Shown here one piece after another: positions 17,874-27,022 of a stretch of DNA of 64,000 bases. The position numbers and the translations under genes were made by a program. A model generated the notes under the pieces. It made no database searches. It saw only the letters and a list, made by a program, of their open reading frames with translations, and was not told the origin of the DNA. The DNA is from Acidimicrobiales bacterium. GTDB taxonomy: Bacteria; Actinomycetota; Acidimicrobiia; Acidimicrobiales; Aldehydirespiratoraceae. The stretch lies in contig JAQWLJ010000003.1 of assembly GCA_029247365.1 (NCBI GenBank), forward strand, positions 1 to 64,000, in the 5' to 3' direction. Numbering within the stretch: the first letter of the stretch is position 1; each line of letters opens with the position of its first letter.

Positions 17874-19145
17874 TTACAAGTGCAGCGCGGGGTCCAGAGC
17901 GACGCCGTCGAGGCGGACCTCGAAGTGCAGGTGCGATCCCGTGGACCAGCCGGTGTTGCCGACCCAACCAATCAGGTCACCTCCGGCGACCTGATCACCA
18001 GCACTGACGTTCATGTCGCTCATGTGCGCGTAGAGCGTGGTGAAGCCCTCACCGTGCGATACGACCACCGTGTTGCCATAGCCGGTCCGCCATCCCGACG
18101 AGAGGACAACGCCACCGGATGCGGCCACGATCGGATCGCCCGTGCTGCCGTTGAAGTCCGTGCCGTAGTGGTTGCGGACCGTGCCGAAGATCGGATGGAC
18201 CCGCTCACCGAACGGGCTCGTGATGATGCCGGAGACCGGGCGATGGCTGATGGAGAAGTCGCCGGTCGGCAGATCGTCGTCGGGCTCGTCGTCGGCCTCG
18301 TCTTCCGTTTCAGCGGCGGCTGCATCCTCGGCCGCCCGGCGCGCCTCTTCCTCTGCGACACGGCGGGCTTCGGCTTCCTGACGGGCCTGTTCCTCTGCAG
18401 CGCGGCGGGCTTGTTCCTCGAGCCGCCGGATCTCATCGGCAATCTCCTGGTCGGCAGCTTCGATCTCGTCGCTAATCGTCTGCCACTGCGCGACGCGACC
18501 CCGCACCTCAGCGCGAAGTTCCTCCGCCTCCTTCAGCGTCACTTCGAGGTCAGCGAGGCGATCGTTCAGATAGCGGCGCTCGGCCTCAGCCGCGTCGAGG
18601 GCCGCCTGTGCTTCGGCCTCCGCCGCCTCCTGCTCAGCCACTGCCGTTCGAAGCTGGTCGACGAGTTCGTACTCGTCACCGATGATCTGATCGATCAGCG
18701 AACGACGAATTGTGGACTCGAGGAGGTTGGCGGTGTCGAGTTCATCGCGAGCCGCCGCTTCGCTACCGATGTACGCCTCCACGGCTCGCTCGCGAAGCCG
18801 GATGCGGATCGCCGCGATCTGGTCGTCGAGCTGATCCGCCCGCTCGTCGGCCACAGCAGCCGCGTCCTCGGCTGCTCGGATGGCAACGGTCGCGGCTCGG
18901 ACTTTGTCCTCCTGCAACGCGATGAGATCGTCGATCACAGCGAGCGCTTCGACAAGTTCGGCATCCTCTGCGGCAAGAGCATCGATCGCTGCGGCTGCCT
19001 CAGCGGCATCTCGCCGCGCGTCTTCTCGGGCCTCCCGCAAATTGTCGACCGAATCCTGAGCAACCGCAGACTGCATCATCGTGGCGCCCAGCGCGACGAC
19101 GACCGCAGCACCAATCAGTCGGCGTACGCGAGGGCGATCATCCAC
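17874..19145 (-). CDS. Secreted coiled-coil M23 peptidase (EnvC/RipA-type organisation)
   Basis: The 423-residue protein has a signal peptide (to about residue 29, ending SAVAQ), a long Ala/Glu/Arg-rich coiled coil (about 30-270), an acidic linker and a C-terminal LytM/M23 domain. The zinc motifs are complete: HYGTD (HxxxD) and SHLHFEV (HxH). M23 enzymes cleave peptidoglycan cross-bridges, and the coiled-coil plus LytM layout is that of cell-division murein hydrolases or their activators. It should be exported to the cell wall. It is divergent from the dienelactone hydrolase gene, with about 50-65 bases between them. Confidence 0.9.
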   Translation of the reverse strand: MDDRPRVRRLIGAAVVVALGATMMQSAVAQDSVDNLREAREDARRDAAEAAAAIDALAAEDAELVEALAVIDDLIALQEDKVRAATVAIRAAEDAAAVADERADQLDDQIAAIRIRLRERAVEAYIGSEAAARDELDTANLLESTIRRSLIDQIIGDEYELVDQLRTAVAEQEAAEAEAQAALDAAEAERRYLNDRLADLEVTLKEAEELRAEVRGRVAQWQTISDEIEAADQEIADEIRRLEEQARRAAEEQARQEAEARRVAEEEARRAAEDAAAAETEDEADDEPDDDLPTGDFSISHRPVSGIITSPFGERVHPIFGTVRNHYGTDFNGSTGDPIVAASGGVVLSSGWRTGYGNTVVVSHGEGFTTLYAHMSDMNVSAGDQVAGGDLIGWVGNTGWSTGSHLHFEVRLDGVALDPALHL

Positions 19146-19212
19146 AGGTTACAAATCGTAACCGAAATGCAATAGTTCTCACGCGCAGGGCCGTATGCCA
19201 TTATCGCGAGCA

Positions 19213-19962
19213 ATGGCCCTGGACGAGTACGAGATCGAGCCGTTCACCCACAATGGCTTCACCCACGCCGTCTACCACCGCGGCTCGGGTCCGTGCGTAC
19301 TCGTTGCCCCTGAGATCCCCGGGATCACCCCGACCATGGCTGCGTTCGCCGACAAGGTCGTCGCTGCCGGCATGTCGGTTGCGGTTGCGTCACTGTTCGG
19401 CACCCCAGGTAAGCCGTCGTCACCAGGCCGGGCGATCCGGGTCATTGCTCGAGCCTGCGTGAGTCGCGAGTTCCACGTGCTGGCGAAGCAGGACTCCTCC
19501 CCCGCCACTGACTGGCTGCGGGCGCTGGCCCGCGATCTCCATGCTCGCCACGGCGGCCCCGGCGTCGGGTTTGTCGGGATGTGTTTCACCGGCGGGTTCG
19601 GTCTCGCAATGCTGCTCGACAACACCGTGATCGCTCCGGTACTCAGCCAACCGTCGCTTCCGTTCGGCATCGGCGATGCTCGCAAACGCTCATCGGGGCT
19701 GAGCGAATCTGAGCTCGCAGCCGTTGCCGAGAAGGTACAAGCCGGGTGCCCGGTCCTCGGATTCCGCTACGACCAAGATCCGCTTGTGCCACCCCAGCGG
19801 TTCGAGGCACTGCGCGGGGCGCTCGGCCCAAACTTTGTCGGCGAGGACATTCCGGCTGACTCGAAACAACAACACAGCGTCCTCACCGAACACCTAGTGC
19901 CGGGCGCCCTGGCCACCACGATCGACTTCCTCGCTCGCCGACTCGAAATTGCGCCGGACTAG
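19213..19962 (+). CDS. Dienelactone hydrolase family protein
   Basis: From the ATG at 19213 the protein has 249 residues; an ATG at 19195 would add six. The nucleophile elbow is GMCFTGG with C124, and the family Glu lies in APEIPGITP. The acid and His positions appear in FRYDQDPLVPPQRF and QQHSVLTEH. Cys-nucleophile alpha/beta hydrolases of this family cleave lactones or esters; the substrate is unknown. The stop overlaps the stop of the convergent membrane protein gene by four bases. Confidence 0.82.
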   Translation: MALDEYEIEPFTHNGFTHAVYHRGSGPCVLVAPEIPGITPTMAAFADKVVAAGMSVAVASLFGTPGKPSSPGRAIRVIARACVSREFHVLAKQDSSPATDWLRALARDLHARHGGPGVGFVGMCFTGGFGLAMLLDNTVIAPVLSQPSLPFGIGDARKRSSGLSESELAAVAEKVQAGCPVLGFRYDQDPLVPPQRFEALRGALGPNFVGEDIPADSKQQHSVLTEHLVPGALATTIDFLARRLEIAPD

Positions 19963-21344
19963 GCGCCGAGGAGAAGAAACAGTCCGAGCACGGTGTACAA
20001 CACCATCACGCCGAGCATCGGGTACTGGGAACGCACGGCGAGCGCGTGGTTCCAACGGCTAATCGCCACGTCGTGGGCCGCGGCGACCGCAAGCGTGTGG
20101 CCGATCGCAATGCCAAGGGTCTGCACCCAGGCGATCACCGAGGGTGACACCAACGTCCAGTCGATGGCGTAGTCGGCGGTTCCGAACAGATCCCATCCGC
20201 GACCAAACGGGTCGCTTGCGCGAATAAACATTCGCTGGCCGTCGAGCACCAGCAGGCTGAAGTAGTGGGCGACGGCGTACGCAGCGGCGATCGGCACGAG
20301 TGTCGGGCCGAATACCCGACTGAGTTCGGCCGGCTCCTCATCGGTGATCGTTCCCATAGCCGAAATCGCAATCGAGTACACCATGCCGACCAGACCGATG
20401 ATCACCAGGAGACCGATCGTGCTCGCGAATGTCCTCGACCAGCCGATCCGGTCGCCCCCGATGTCGAGCCACAGCGACGACCGGGTGAACCCATCGAAGG
20501 TGGTCGACCCAAGTACGACGAGCACGAACGGAACCGCGCCGGGAACATCGGGCAGGCGACTCAGTCCAGACAGTGGGGCGCGGAGCCGAAGGTGCCCGGC
20601 GTCGTCTCGAAACAGCGGCGCCATGGCGGCAAGCTTGGCGAACAAGACCGCGAAACCATCGGCGCTGCGCAGCCATCCCCGGCCCCGCACTGCGGCACCG
20701 CCGAGCATCACGGCGGAGTAGACGGTGAGGAACATCGCGATCGAGCGCGGGCTGTCGGTGCTGTGATAGGCGAGCTCGAACCAGAGGTACGCGAAGATCG
20801 CCACGACGGCGGGCCAGAGCGTCGCTTCGGTAGATGGGCCGACCGGAGCCAGTTCCTCACCCCGGAGTTTTGCCCGTATCCAGGCTCCCGAGTCGGCGAT
20901 TGTCGGGTACGGATTGAACGCCCGCCACACGTCTCCGAACAAGAACGCCACCATCTGCAGGCCGACCCAGAACCAAATGAGGAAGGCATCGCCGGCGATA
21001 TTGACGGCGCCATTGACGTTGCCCCGCCAGCCCGCAAACAGCACGATGCCGAAGAGGAAAACACCGACGACCTTCGCAGTGGCCTCGATCACTCGGAACC
21101 CCGGTCGGCGCAGATCGGTGAGCACCCGACCCTCGGCCGCGGCCACAAGTCGAGGCTGCGACCAGAACGCGCCGAGCGCAACAAACGACGATGCAACGGA
21201 GAAGCCAGCCGCCCATGCCAGCTGCCATGCTGGCAGGGGCAGATCGGTGCGTCCCCCGATGCCATGCGCGGCAGCTGGCGCTGCACCCGCAAGCGCGAGC
21301 GCAGCAAGACCGGTCGCGACGAAGGGAGACCGTCGCCAGCTCAT
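19959..21344 (-). CDS. Polytopic membrane protein of a lipoprotein/cupredoxin operon
   Basis: The 461-residue protein begins with a hydrophobic signal-like segment ending near AAPAAAHG and then GIGGRTDLPLPAWQ, followed by roughly ten more membrane spans. Similar actinobacterial proteins are sometimes labelled fenitrothion hydrolase, which I regard as an unsupported name. I recognise no catalytic motif. It is translationally coupled (ATGA overlap) to the small cupredoxin-like lipoprotein upstream, so it probably acts with it at the cytoplasmic membrane. Metal transport or a membrane redox role is only inference. Confidence 0.8.
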   Translation of the reverse strand: MSWRRSPFVATGLAALALAGAAPAAAHGIGGRTDLPLPAWQLAWAAGFSVASSFVALGAFWSQPRLVAAAEGRVLTDLRRPGFRVIEATAKVVGVFLFGIVLFAGWRGNVNGAVNIAGDAFLIWFWVGLQMVAFLFGDVWRAFNPYPTIADSGAWIRAKLRGEELAPVGPSTEATLWPAVVAIFAYLWFELAYHSTDSPRSIAMFLTVYSAVMLGGAAVRGRGWLRSADGFAVLFAKLAAMAPLFRDDAGHLRLRAPLSGLSRLPDVPGAVPFVLVVLGSTTFDGFTRSSLWLDIGGDRIGWSRTFASTIGLLVIIGLVGMVYSIAISAMGTITDEEPAELSRVFGPTLVPIAAAYAVAHYFSLLVLDGQRMFIRASDPFGRGWDLFGTADYAIDWTLVSPSVIAWVQTLGIAIGHTLAVAAAHDVAISRWNHALAVRSQYPMLGVMVLYTVLGLFLLLGA

Positions 21345-21697
21345 GACACCGTGAGTTCGATAAGCAGTTGGCCCGACTGCTCGAGTTCGATCTCGAACCG
21401 ACCGGGGATCAGCGCCTCGAACTGCAAGATGTGATCATTGCCGGGCTCGATGATGAGGTCGTAGCCGTGGACATGGATCTGCTCGTCGAGCTCACCCAGC
21501 ACCTCCACAACGACAGTGTCGCCGAGCGAGGCCGCCTCGCGACGAACGCCGCCGACGAGTTCGCCCGCTTCAAGTTCGAGGGTGATCGTCGTGTCGACTC
21601 CAGTCATCGAATCGTCGGATGCTTCGCGCTCCTCGCCACTACCGCATGCGGTGAGGAGCGCGGCCGCTATGGCGAGCCGGCCGCAGAGGCGAACCAT
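21341..21697 (-). CDS. Small cupredoxin-like lipoprotein
   Basis: The 118-residue protein has a lipobox (LLTACGSG, Cys near residue 18) and a beta-rich domain containing DEQIHVHGYDLIIEP and the typical cupredoxin tail segment IPGRFEIELEQSGQLLIELTV. The HVHGYD segment could be a copper ligand region, but the classical C-terminal Cys-x-H-x-M loop is absent, so metal binding is not assured. It would sit on the outer face of the membrane. It is coupled at both ends: one base shared with the upstream lipoprotein and four with the membrane protein downstream. Confidence 0.75.
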   Translation of the reverse strand: MVRLCGRLAIAAALLTACGSGEEREASDDSMTGVDTTITLELEAGELVGGVRREAASLGDTVVVEVLGELDEQIHVHGYDLIIEPGNDHILQFEALIPGRFEIELEQSGQLLIELTVS

Positions 21698-22569
21698 CAG
21701 CCGACCTCAACCGTCGTGATCGCGTCGATCGGCTCACCGTCGCCGTCGACGTAGACCATGTGATCGTTGGTAAAGGCCGCGATGCGGACCTCGACCGCGC
21801 CGTCGGGCAAGACCGGGATGTGGGTCGCGAGTCCGTAAAGGCGACCGATCTTCTGGCCGTTTACAGACAGGTGGAGGTGGCCTTCACTAGGCACATGGTC
21901 GCCGGAGGCGTTCTGCGCCGACAAGACCATGCCATCGAGCGTGACGAACGCGTTGTAACCGGATTTCGGATCGGGCTCGACGGTGATTCCCAGCATGGGC
22001 GCAGCACCTTCGAACACGACGGATTCGGGCTCGCCGTGAGCGTGGTCATCGTGGGCGTGGGGCGGAACGGCAAATGTTGCCATCGCCACGATGGGATCGC
22101 CACCCCGCGTGTACGTGCTGTGGTCGTTTGCCGACAGCTCGACCATCACCTCGACGTCACCTTCGGTGACACCGCCGAAGTAGATGGCCTTGTTATAGAA
22201 GCGCAGCACCTTCTCGCCGTCGATGAAGAGGTGGAAGTGTCCTTCGCCCTCCACGTGTCCGGCACTGGCCGCCGCGGGTACAACGGCGAAGTTCGCCGTC
22301 TCGACGAAGACGTTGATGCCGCCGGCCGGATCCGCCGTGACCTCGAGCGCGACGGTGGGCGCAGTGGCGCCCTCGGCCTCGACGCTGCCGTGATTGTGCG
22401 TGTGGTCGCCGTGATCATCGTGATCGCCGTGATCATCGTGATCATCGTGCTCGCCTTCAGTCATCGCGCCGGTGTCTGCACTGGTAGACGAGTCGTCGTC
22501 GCCGCAGGACGCAGTGACGAGTGAGAGGGCGAGTAGCGCGGCGAGTAGCCGCAGCATGCGCGTTGTCAT
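21697..22569 (-). CDS. His-rich lipoprotein with two related repeats
   Basis: The 290-residue protein has a lipobox (LVTASCGDD, Cys near residue 22), then a linker (about 38-62) made almost wholly of His, Asp and Gly, then two copies of a roughly 100-residue beta-type domain. Copy one contains GEGHFHLFIDGEKVLRFYN and copy two SEGHLHLSVNGQKIGRLYG; each is followed by an NDH segment. A second His-rich stretch (HAHDDHAHG) joins the copies. This looks like an extracytoplasmic metal-binding or metal-buffering protein. It heads the coupled operon with the cupredoxin-like lipoprotein and the membrane protein. Confidence 0.78.
   Translation of the reverse strand: MTTRMLRLLAALLALSLVTASCGDDDSSTSADTGAMTEGEHDDHDDHGDHDDHGDHTHNHGSVEAEGATAPTVALEVTADPAGGINVFVETANFAVVPAAASAGHVEGEGHFHLFIDGEKVLRFYNKAIYFGGVTEGDVEVMVELSANDHSTYTRGGDPIVAMATFAVPPHAHDDHAHGEPESVVFEGAAPMLGITVEPDPKSGYNAFVTLDGMVLSAQNASGDHVPSEGHLHLSVNGQKIGRLYGLATHIPVLPDGAVEVRIAAFTNDHMVYVDGDGEPIDAITTVEVG
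22404..22452 (-). repeat. Short imperfect tandem repeats encoding the His/Asp tract
   Basis: The plus strand shows repeated GTGATCATC and GTGATCGCC units here, which on the minus strand encode the His-Asp-Asp/His-Gly-Asp linker of the lipoprotein. Such repeats may vary in length between strains. Confidence 0.6.
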
Positions 22570-22610
22570 GAAAATGCTCCTTGGTTCGTTCGTGGTGAAT
22601 GGTTCAGGTG

Positions 22611-22997
22611 TCAGACGACACGAACCGGAGGACCACGACGGCCGACTTCGGCCGGAACGAACACGGCTGCCGGAGCAAGGCCGAGGCGAAGGAGGAGGCG
22701 GTGGGGCGCGTTGGGTGCCGCTGGTTGCTGGTCAAGTCGGCGAGAGACGAGGACCAACCGACGAGCGATCGAGCGGGCGCGCTCATCGACGGAGCCGACC
22801 ATGCGGTGAACGAGCAGGCCCATGGCGAGGCCGCCGAGCATGGCAAGCCCGCACGCGATCGCATTGCGCGGGTCAGTCGACGAGGCAACATCGCCGATCC
22901 ACGCAACGCTGGTGACCGCGACAAACGGAATCGTCACGATGCCAAGGATCGCCGACCCGGTGTGCCGGGGCGACGTCGGGGGACGTTTCGCCATCAA
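22611..22997 (-). CDS. Small two-span membrane protein, unknown function
   Basis: The 128-residue protein has two hydrophobic segments (about 15-34 and 45-66), a basic middle part and a Pro/Arg-rich tail (PAEVGRRGPPVRVV). I recognise no family. It starts 7 bases downstream of the DUF72 gene and ends 41 bases before the His-rich lipoprotein gene on the same strand, so it may be the first gene of that operon. The coding call rests on position, spacing and the membrane pattern rather than homology. Confidence 0.55.
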   Translation of the reverse strand: MMAKRPPTSPRHTGSAILGIVTIPFVAVTSVAWIGDVASSTDPRNAIACGLAMLGGLAMGLLVHRMVGSVDERARSIARRLVLVSRRLDQQPAAPNAPHRLLLRLGLAPAAVFVPAEVGRRGPPVRVV

Positions 22998-23004
22998 GGA
23001 CAGG

Positions 23005-23901
23005 CTACCGCTCCGGCACGGGCCAGATGGGGTCAGGGTCCGAGCCCAGCGCCTGTTGGACCGCGACCGTCGGTGGCGAACAAAGCGGGGCGATCATGGT
23101 GCGCGCGGCGACCTCGTCATGGAAACGACGGCAGAGTGCCGGTGCAACGACGTTGTCGGGCGTGTGCAGGAAGACAATCGGTTGGCGCCCGTCCTCGATC
23201 CACCGCACCACCCGATCGATCCACGGTGCCCAAAAGGGCGGGTTTGCGTCGAACGCGGTCTGGCCGATGAACCGCACGATTGGCTGATTGGCGGTCGCCA
23301 CTGCCCGAACCGGCAACCGCGGCTTTTTCTCCCACGCATCGATCTCCGCTGGGGTCTGCCGGGGCCCATCGAAGACCGGTCGGCTGTCGAAGAGCACCCG
23401 GTTGATGCCATGGTCGTGCAGCAGATCATTCAGGGGGCGCTCGGCGTCACCGCCGGCGTGGAAGGCCGCGTGTCGTACCTCGACAGCCCAATCGAAGCCC
23501 CGGGGCATCGCGCCGACGAACGCTGCAAGGACCGCAAGGTCGCCGGGCCCGAAGGTCGCCGGCAGCTGGATCATGAACGGGCCGAGCCGCGAGCCGAGCG
23601 GCTCCATGCGATCGAGGAACCTACCGAGGAGATCACTCGTATCGCGCAACCGGCGATCGTGGGTGATCTCGCGTGGCAACTTGAACGAAAAGCGGAAGTC
23701 CGACGGTGTTGACTCACGCCATCGATCGACAACCGCAGATTCTGGTGCGGCGTAGAACGTGGTGTTGCCCTCGACTGCGTTGCACACCTGCGAGTACGGC
23801 TCGAGTTCCCGTCCCGACGGCGTGTCAGACGGCAGGTACTGGCCGACCCAATCGCGATTCGCCCACATCGGACAGCCGACGCGAAGGATCGGGGCACTCA
23901 C
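23005..23901 (-). CDS. DUF72 domain protein
   Basis: The 298-residue protein has the DUF72 pattern: an N-terminal VGCPMWANRDWVGQYLP strand, the NAVEGNTTFYAAP segment, FRFSFKLPREITHDRRL, LGPFMIQLPATFGP and a FDWAVEVRHAAFH segment, in a TIM-barrel-like fold. The biochemical role of the family is not settled; a link to xylose-isomerase-like or nuclease-like barrels has been suggested for it. The start overlaps the stop of the upstream cupin gene by four bases. Confidence 0.85.
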   Translation of the reverse strand: MSAPILRVGCPMWANRDWVGQYLPSDTPSGRELEPYSQVCNAVEGNTTFYAAPESAVVDRWRESTPSDFRFSFKLPREITHDRRLRDTSDLLGRFLDRMEPLGSRLGPFMIQLPATFGPGDLAVLAAFVGAMPRGFDWAVEVRHAAFHAGGDAERPLNDLLHDHGINRVLFDSRPVFDGPRQTPAEIDAWEKKPRLPVRAVATANQPIVRFIGQTAFDANPPFWAPWIDRVVRWIEDGRQPIVFLHTPDNVVAPALCRRFHDEVAARTMIAPLCSPPTVAVQQALGSDPDPIWPVPER

Positions 23902-24440
23902 GAGTCGGCGTCGCCCTCCGCCGCCAGTTCCTCGGCGCGGGTGAACACCGCCCGCAGGTCTTCGAGGCCACCCGGCAGATCGATCAGCGGATCAGGCAGC
24001 TGGGTGACCCCGCGAGCGGCGAGCAGTCGCCGCATCGAGTCCTCGTCGTCGCTCCACGAACGGGGGTCGCCCATCATCACCTCGTAAAGCTCAGCCCCAT
24101 CGGGCCCAGCGATCAGCGGGCCGAATGAGGCTCCGAGCGGGAGTTCAATGTGACCTCCGGCCTGAAGCTGCTCGCCGCCGACGGACAAGACACCGGACAA
24201 CACCACGACGGTGTGCGGGCTGTAATGGCCGTGATGCCTGACGATCATCCCCGGGTCGTAGCGGGCGAACAGCGCCAGGTAGAGCGGCTCAACCGAGAAT
24301 GCGACCCACTTTTCCCACACGTGCGACTCGGAGCCGTCGGCGTTGCGTTGACAACGAACGCTAATGTACGGACAGTCGGGATCGTCGTCGACCATCGTCG
24401 AGAAGGCCGGTTCGAGCCCGGGAACGCGCGGTGTGCTCAT
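23898..24440 (-). CDS. Cupin-like protein
   Basis: I use the internal ATG (MSTPRVPGLEPAF), giving 180 residues; the upstream 24 codons of the longer frame are Arg/Gly-rich and not protein-like. The central part has a cupin signature: ARYDPGMIVRHHGHYSPHTVVVLSG resembles the first metal-binding motif with three His, and LQAGGHIELPLGASFGP the second. A small-molecule or metal-binding function is likely but no substrate can be assigned. It is coupled to the DUF72 gene. Confidence 0.7.
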   Translation of the reverse strand: MSTPRVPGLEPAFSTMVDDDPDCPYISVRCQRNADGSESHVWEKWVAFSVEPLYLALFARYDPGMIVRHHGHYSPHTVVVLSGVLSVGGEQLQAGGHIELPLGASFGPLIAGPDGAELYEVMMGDPRSWSDDEDSMRRLLAARGVTQLPDPLIDLPGGLEDLRAVFTRAEELAAEGDADS

Positions 24441-24841
24441 TGGCCGGAGTCTCGCATGCCGACGGCCTCGGTTCGAACCCCAAATCACCGCCGCGTGACC
24501 CCCTGCTCCCATTCAGACTGCGTAGGACCTCCATGCGCTTGTGCGTCGGCCTGGCTCGTTCAGAAGCCATGACGCACCGACCGGCCGTGTGGTCGTGGAA
24601 GGCCGAGCTTTCACGCAGCAACGTCTGCTCCTGGTTCGGCCAAGGGTGCTCCCGCTCTTCGAGGCTGGGCGATGCCCCGTAGCCGACGTCATCGACCTCG
24701 GACTGCGATTTTGTCAGCGGTGGTCTTCTGCTGATTTCGAGTTGGCCGGCCGGGCTCGGGCGACGTTCAACCTTGGGCTCGCTGCGACCATTGACTCGGC
24801 GAGATTCCCTCCGCGGCCGGGCGACCGCCTAACGTCTGGGC
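24441..24841. other. Non-coding stretch between cupin and P450 genes
   Basis: About 400 bases contain no convincing reading frame on either strand. A short segment (24473-24484, GGTTCGAACCCC) resembles a tRNA T-loop, but no tRNA can be folded around it. The last part should carry the promoter of the P450 gene; I could not identify clear -35 and -10 boxes. Confidence 0.5.
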
Positions 24842-26104
24842 ATGACGAACGCCCCAGCGAACCTCGACGACTTCCTTGTCCAGAACGAGGCCTACGCCAC
24901 CCGGAGCTTCCCATTCGACGAGTGGAAATGGCTCCGAGCCAACGATCCGATCCACTGGACCGACGCAACCGGGGTCGAGACGTTCTGGGCGATCACCCGG
25001 CACCGCCACATCACCGAGATCTCGGCGCGCCCCGATGTCTTCTCCAGCGAGAAAGGCAACATCATCCTCTTCCCTGAGGGTCAGGAAGGCGGCAACAGCG
25101 ATCCCGACAACGCCTTCAACCAGATGCGCGTCATCATCCAAATGGACCCGCCCGATCACCGAGAGTTTCGAAAGGTCGCAAGCGGCTTCTTTACCCCTCG
25201 GGGAATCACCAGACTCGACGAGATCGTCACCGAAACAGCGAGGGTCATGATGGACCGTCTCGCCGCGCACGGGGACGAGCCGATCGACTTCGTCGAGATG
25301 GTTGCCCAGCGCCATCCTTTGCGGGTGCTGTGCACCATCCTCGGCGTGCCCGAAGAGGAGGAGGACCATCTCCTCCAACTCACCTCGCAGTTGTTTGCAT
25401 TCGACGACCCTGACGTGGGCCGACCAGGCGAAGACCGCGAGGCCGCGTCCGCTGCGTTGGCGCTGGAGTTCTTCACGCTGTTCAACACGATCATCGAAGA
25501 CCGCCGAGCCAACCCTCGTGACGACCTCGCCACGCTGTTGGCCACCGCCACCCTCGAAAACGGCGAACCGATGGGCCTGATAGAGACCCTCGGCTACTAC
25601 CTCATCGTCTTCAACGCCGGCCACGACACGACGCGCCACTCAATCTCGGGTGCCATGGGAGCATTCCTCGACTTCCCAGAGGAGTTCGCTCGGCTGAAAG
25701 CCGATCGCTCCCTGATGAAAACTGCGGTCGAGGAAGTGGTTCGCTACACCGCCCCGGTCAACTACATGAAGCGAACCGCGCTGAGCGATTACGAACTCGA
25801 CGGCGTGACAATCGCCGAAGGCGACCGGTTGTGCTTGTTCTACGGTGCGGCCAACCGCGACGAAGAAGTGTTCGACGAACCGAACCGCTTCGACGTCGGC
25901 CGCAACCCCAACCGACACCTCGGCTTTGGCTGGGCCGAGCACTACTGCCTCGGTGCCCACCTCGCGAAAGCAAGCATCGCCGCACTGCTCGAACAGATGG
26001 TCGACCGCATCGACTCGATTGAGCCTGCGGGCGACCGTGACTTCGTTGCCGCGAGCTTCGTGCACGGCTACAAGCACCTGCCCGTCAAGGTGAACTGGGC
26101 GTGA
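24842..26104 (+). CDS. Cytochrome P450
   Basis: The 420-residue soluble P450 has the I-helix AGHDTT (in FNAGHDTTRHSISGA), the K-helix ExxR (EEVVRY) and the heme-ligand region FGWAEHYCLGAHLA with Cys 369. It contains MKRTA before the meander region, as in bacterial CYPs acting on hydrophobic substrates such as steroids or terpenes. The redox partner is not encoded nearby. Its stop overlaps the GTG start of the SDR gene (GTGA), so the P450 and SDR probably act in sequence, for example hydroxylation followed by alcohol oxidation (inference). Confidence 0.93.
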   Translation: MTNAPANLDDFLVQNEAYATRSFPFDEWKWLRANDPIHWTDATGVETFWAITRHRHITEISARPDVFSSEKGNIILFPEGQEGGNSDPDNAFNQMRVIIQMDPPDHREFRKVASGFFTPRGITRLDEIVTETARVMMDRLAAHGDEPIDFVEMVAQRHPLRVLCTILGVPEEEEDHLLQLTSQLFAFDDPDVGRPGEDREAASAALALEFFTLFNTIIEDRRANPRDDLATLLATATLENGEPMGLIETLGYYLIVFNAGHDTTRHSISGAMGAFLDFPEEFARLKADRSLMKTAVEEVVRYTAPVNYMKRTALSDYELDGVTIAEGDRLCLFYGAANRDEEVFDEPNRFDVGRNPNRHLGFGWAEHYCLGAHLAKASIAALLEQMVDRIDSIEPAGDRDFVAASFVHGYKHLPVKVNWA

Positions 26105-26967
26105 TCGACGACTTCGCAGGCAAGATCGCCGTCGTTACCGGCGGCGGTACGGGGATGGGGCGCGAACTCGTCCGCCAACTCGCGATCGCAGGCGCCGACG
26201 TCGCGTTCTGCGACATCGCCCCCGACACGATGGCCGAGACTGCGGCGATCGTCGCCGACCAGGCCCCCAATGCCCGGATCGTCACCCATCGGGTCAACGT
26301 CGCCGTCGAGTCCGAGCTCGAGGCGTTCCGCGATGCCATCGTCGACCGCTTCAGCACCGGCCATGTCCACGCCCTCTTCAACAACGCTGGCATTGCGGGC
26401 GGTGGTTCGATGTTCACCGTTCCCCGAGACGAGTGGGAGAACGTCTTCAGTGTCGACTGGGGCGGCGTGTACCTCGGGTGTCGGGTCTTCCTGCCGCTGC
26501 TGCTCGAGGCACCCGCCGGTGCAGTGGTCAACACCAGTTCGGTCAACGGTTTCTACGCGAGTGTCGGTCCCGACCGGCCCCACACGGCGTACTCGGCTGC
26601 GAAGTTTGCGGTGAAGGGCTTCACGGAGGCACTTCTCGAAGACTTCAAGGTCAACGCTCCCCACCTCAGCGCGCACGTCGTGATGCCCGGCCACATCGGC
26701 ACCAAGATCGTCGCCAACACGATGCGCCACTCGCTGCACGAACCCGACGCCGAGGTAGCCGAGTTGCTCATCGCCACCGCCGAAATGTTCGAGACGCAAG
26801 CACCGATGACCGCGGAGGAAGCGGCCCGGGTAATCATCGCCGCCGTGACCAACGGCGAATGGCGAATCCTGGTCGGCGACGACGCAATCGCGCTCGACGA
26901 ATCCGTCCGCGCCAACCCCGAGGGCGCTTATCGCGCTGAGTTCTTCACCTTGCTCGGCGACCAGTAG
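26101..26967 (+). CDS. Short-chain dehydrogenase/reductase
   Basis: The 288-residue classical SDR has the NAD(P) motif VTGGGTGMGRE, NNAGIAGGG, and the catalytic Tyr/Lys in YSAAKFAVKG, preceded by NTSSVNGF. The GTG start overlaps the P450 stop. The C-terminus is somewhat longer than the SDR minimum. Oxidation or reduction of the P450 product is a reasonable inference; the substrate is unknown. Confidence 0.9.
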   Translation: MIDDFAGKIAVVTGGGTGMGRELVRQLAIAGADVAFCDIAPDTMAETAAIVADQAPNARIVTHRVNVAVESELEAFRDAIVDRFSTGHVHALFNNAGIAGGGSMFTVPRDEWENVFSVDWGGVYLGCRVFLPLLLEAPAGAVVNTSSVNGFYASVGPDRPHTAYSAAKFAVKGFTEALLEDFKVNAPHLSAHVVMPGHIGTKIVANTMRHSLHEPDAEVAELLIATAEMFETQAPMTAEEAARVIIAAVTNGEWRILVGDDAIALDESVRANPEGAYRAEFFTLLGDQ

Positions 26968-27022
26968 TCGACAACACAAGCACAACGCTGACGTAGCGAG
27001 TATGAAACCATTCGTCCATCGA

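Noticed and set aside
22404-22452. Regularly repeated units considered as a CRISPR-like or satellite array
   Set aside because: The repeats are 9-base units in frame that encode the His/Asp linker of a lipoprotein; no spacers.
24455-24500. T-loop-like sequence (GGTTCGAACC) suggesting a tRNA or tRNA remnant
   Set aside because: The flanking bases do not form a proper T-stem (C-C and C-A mismatches) and no acceptor or anticodon stem can be drawn; too weak to call.
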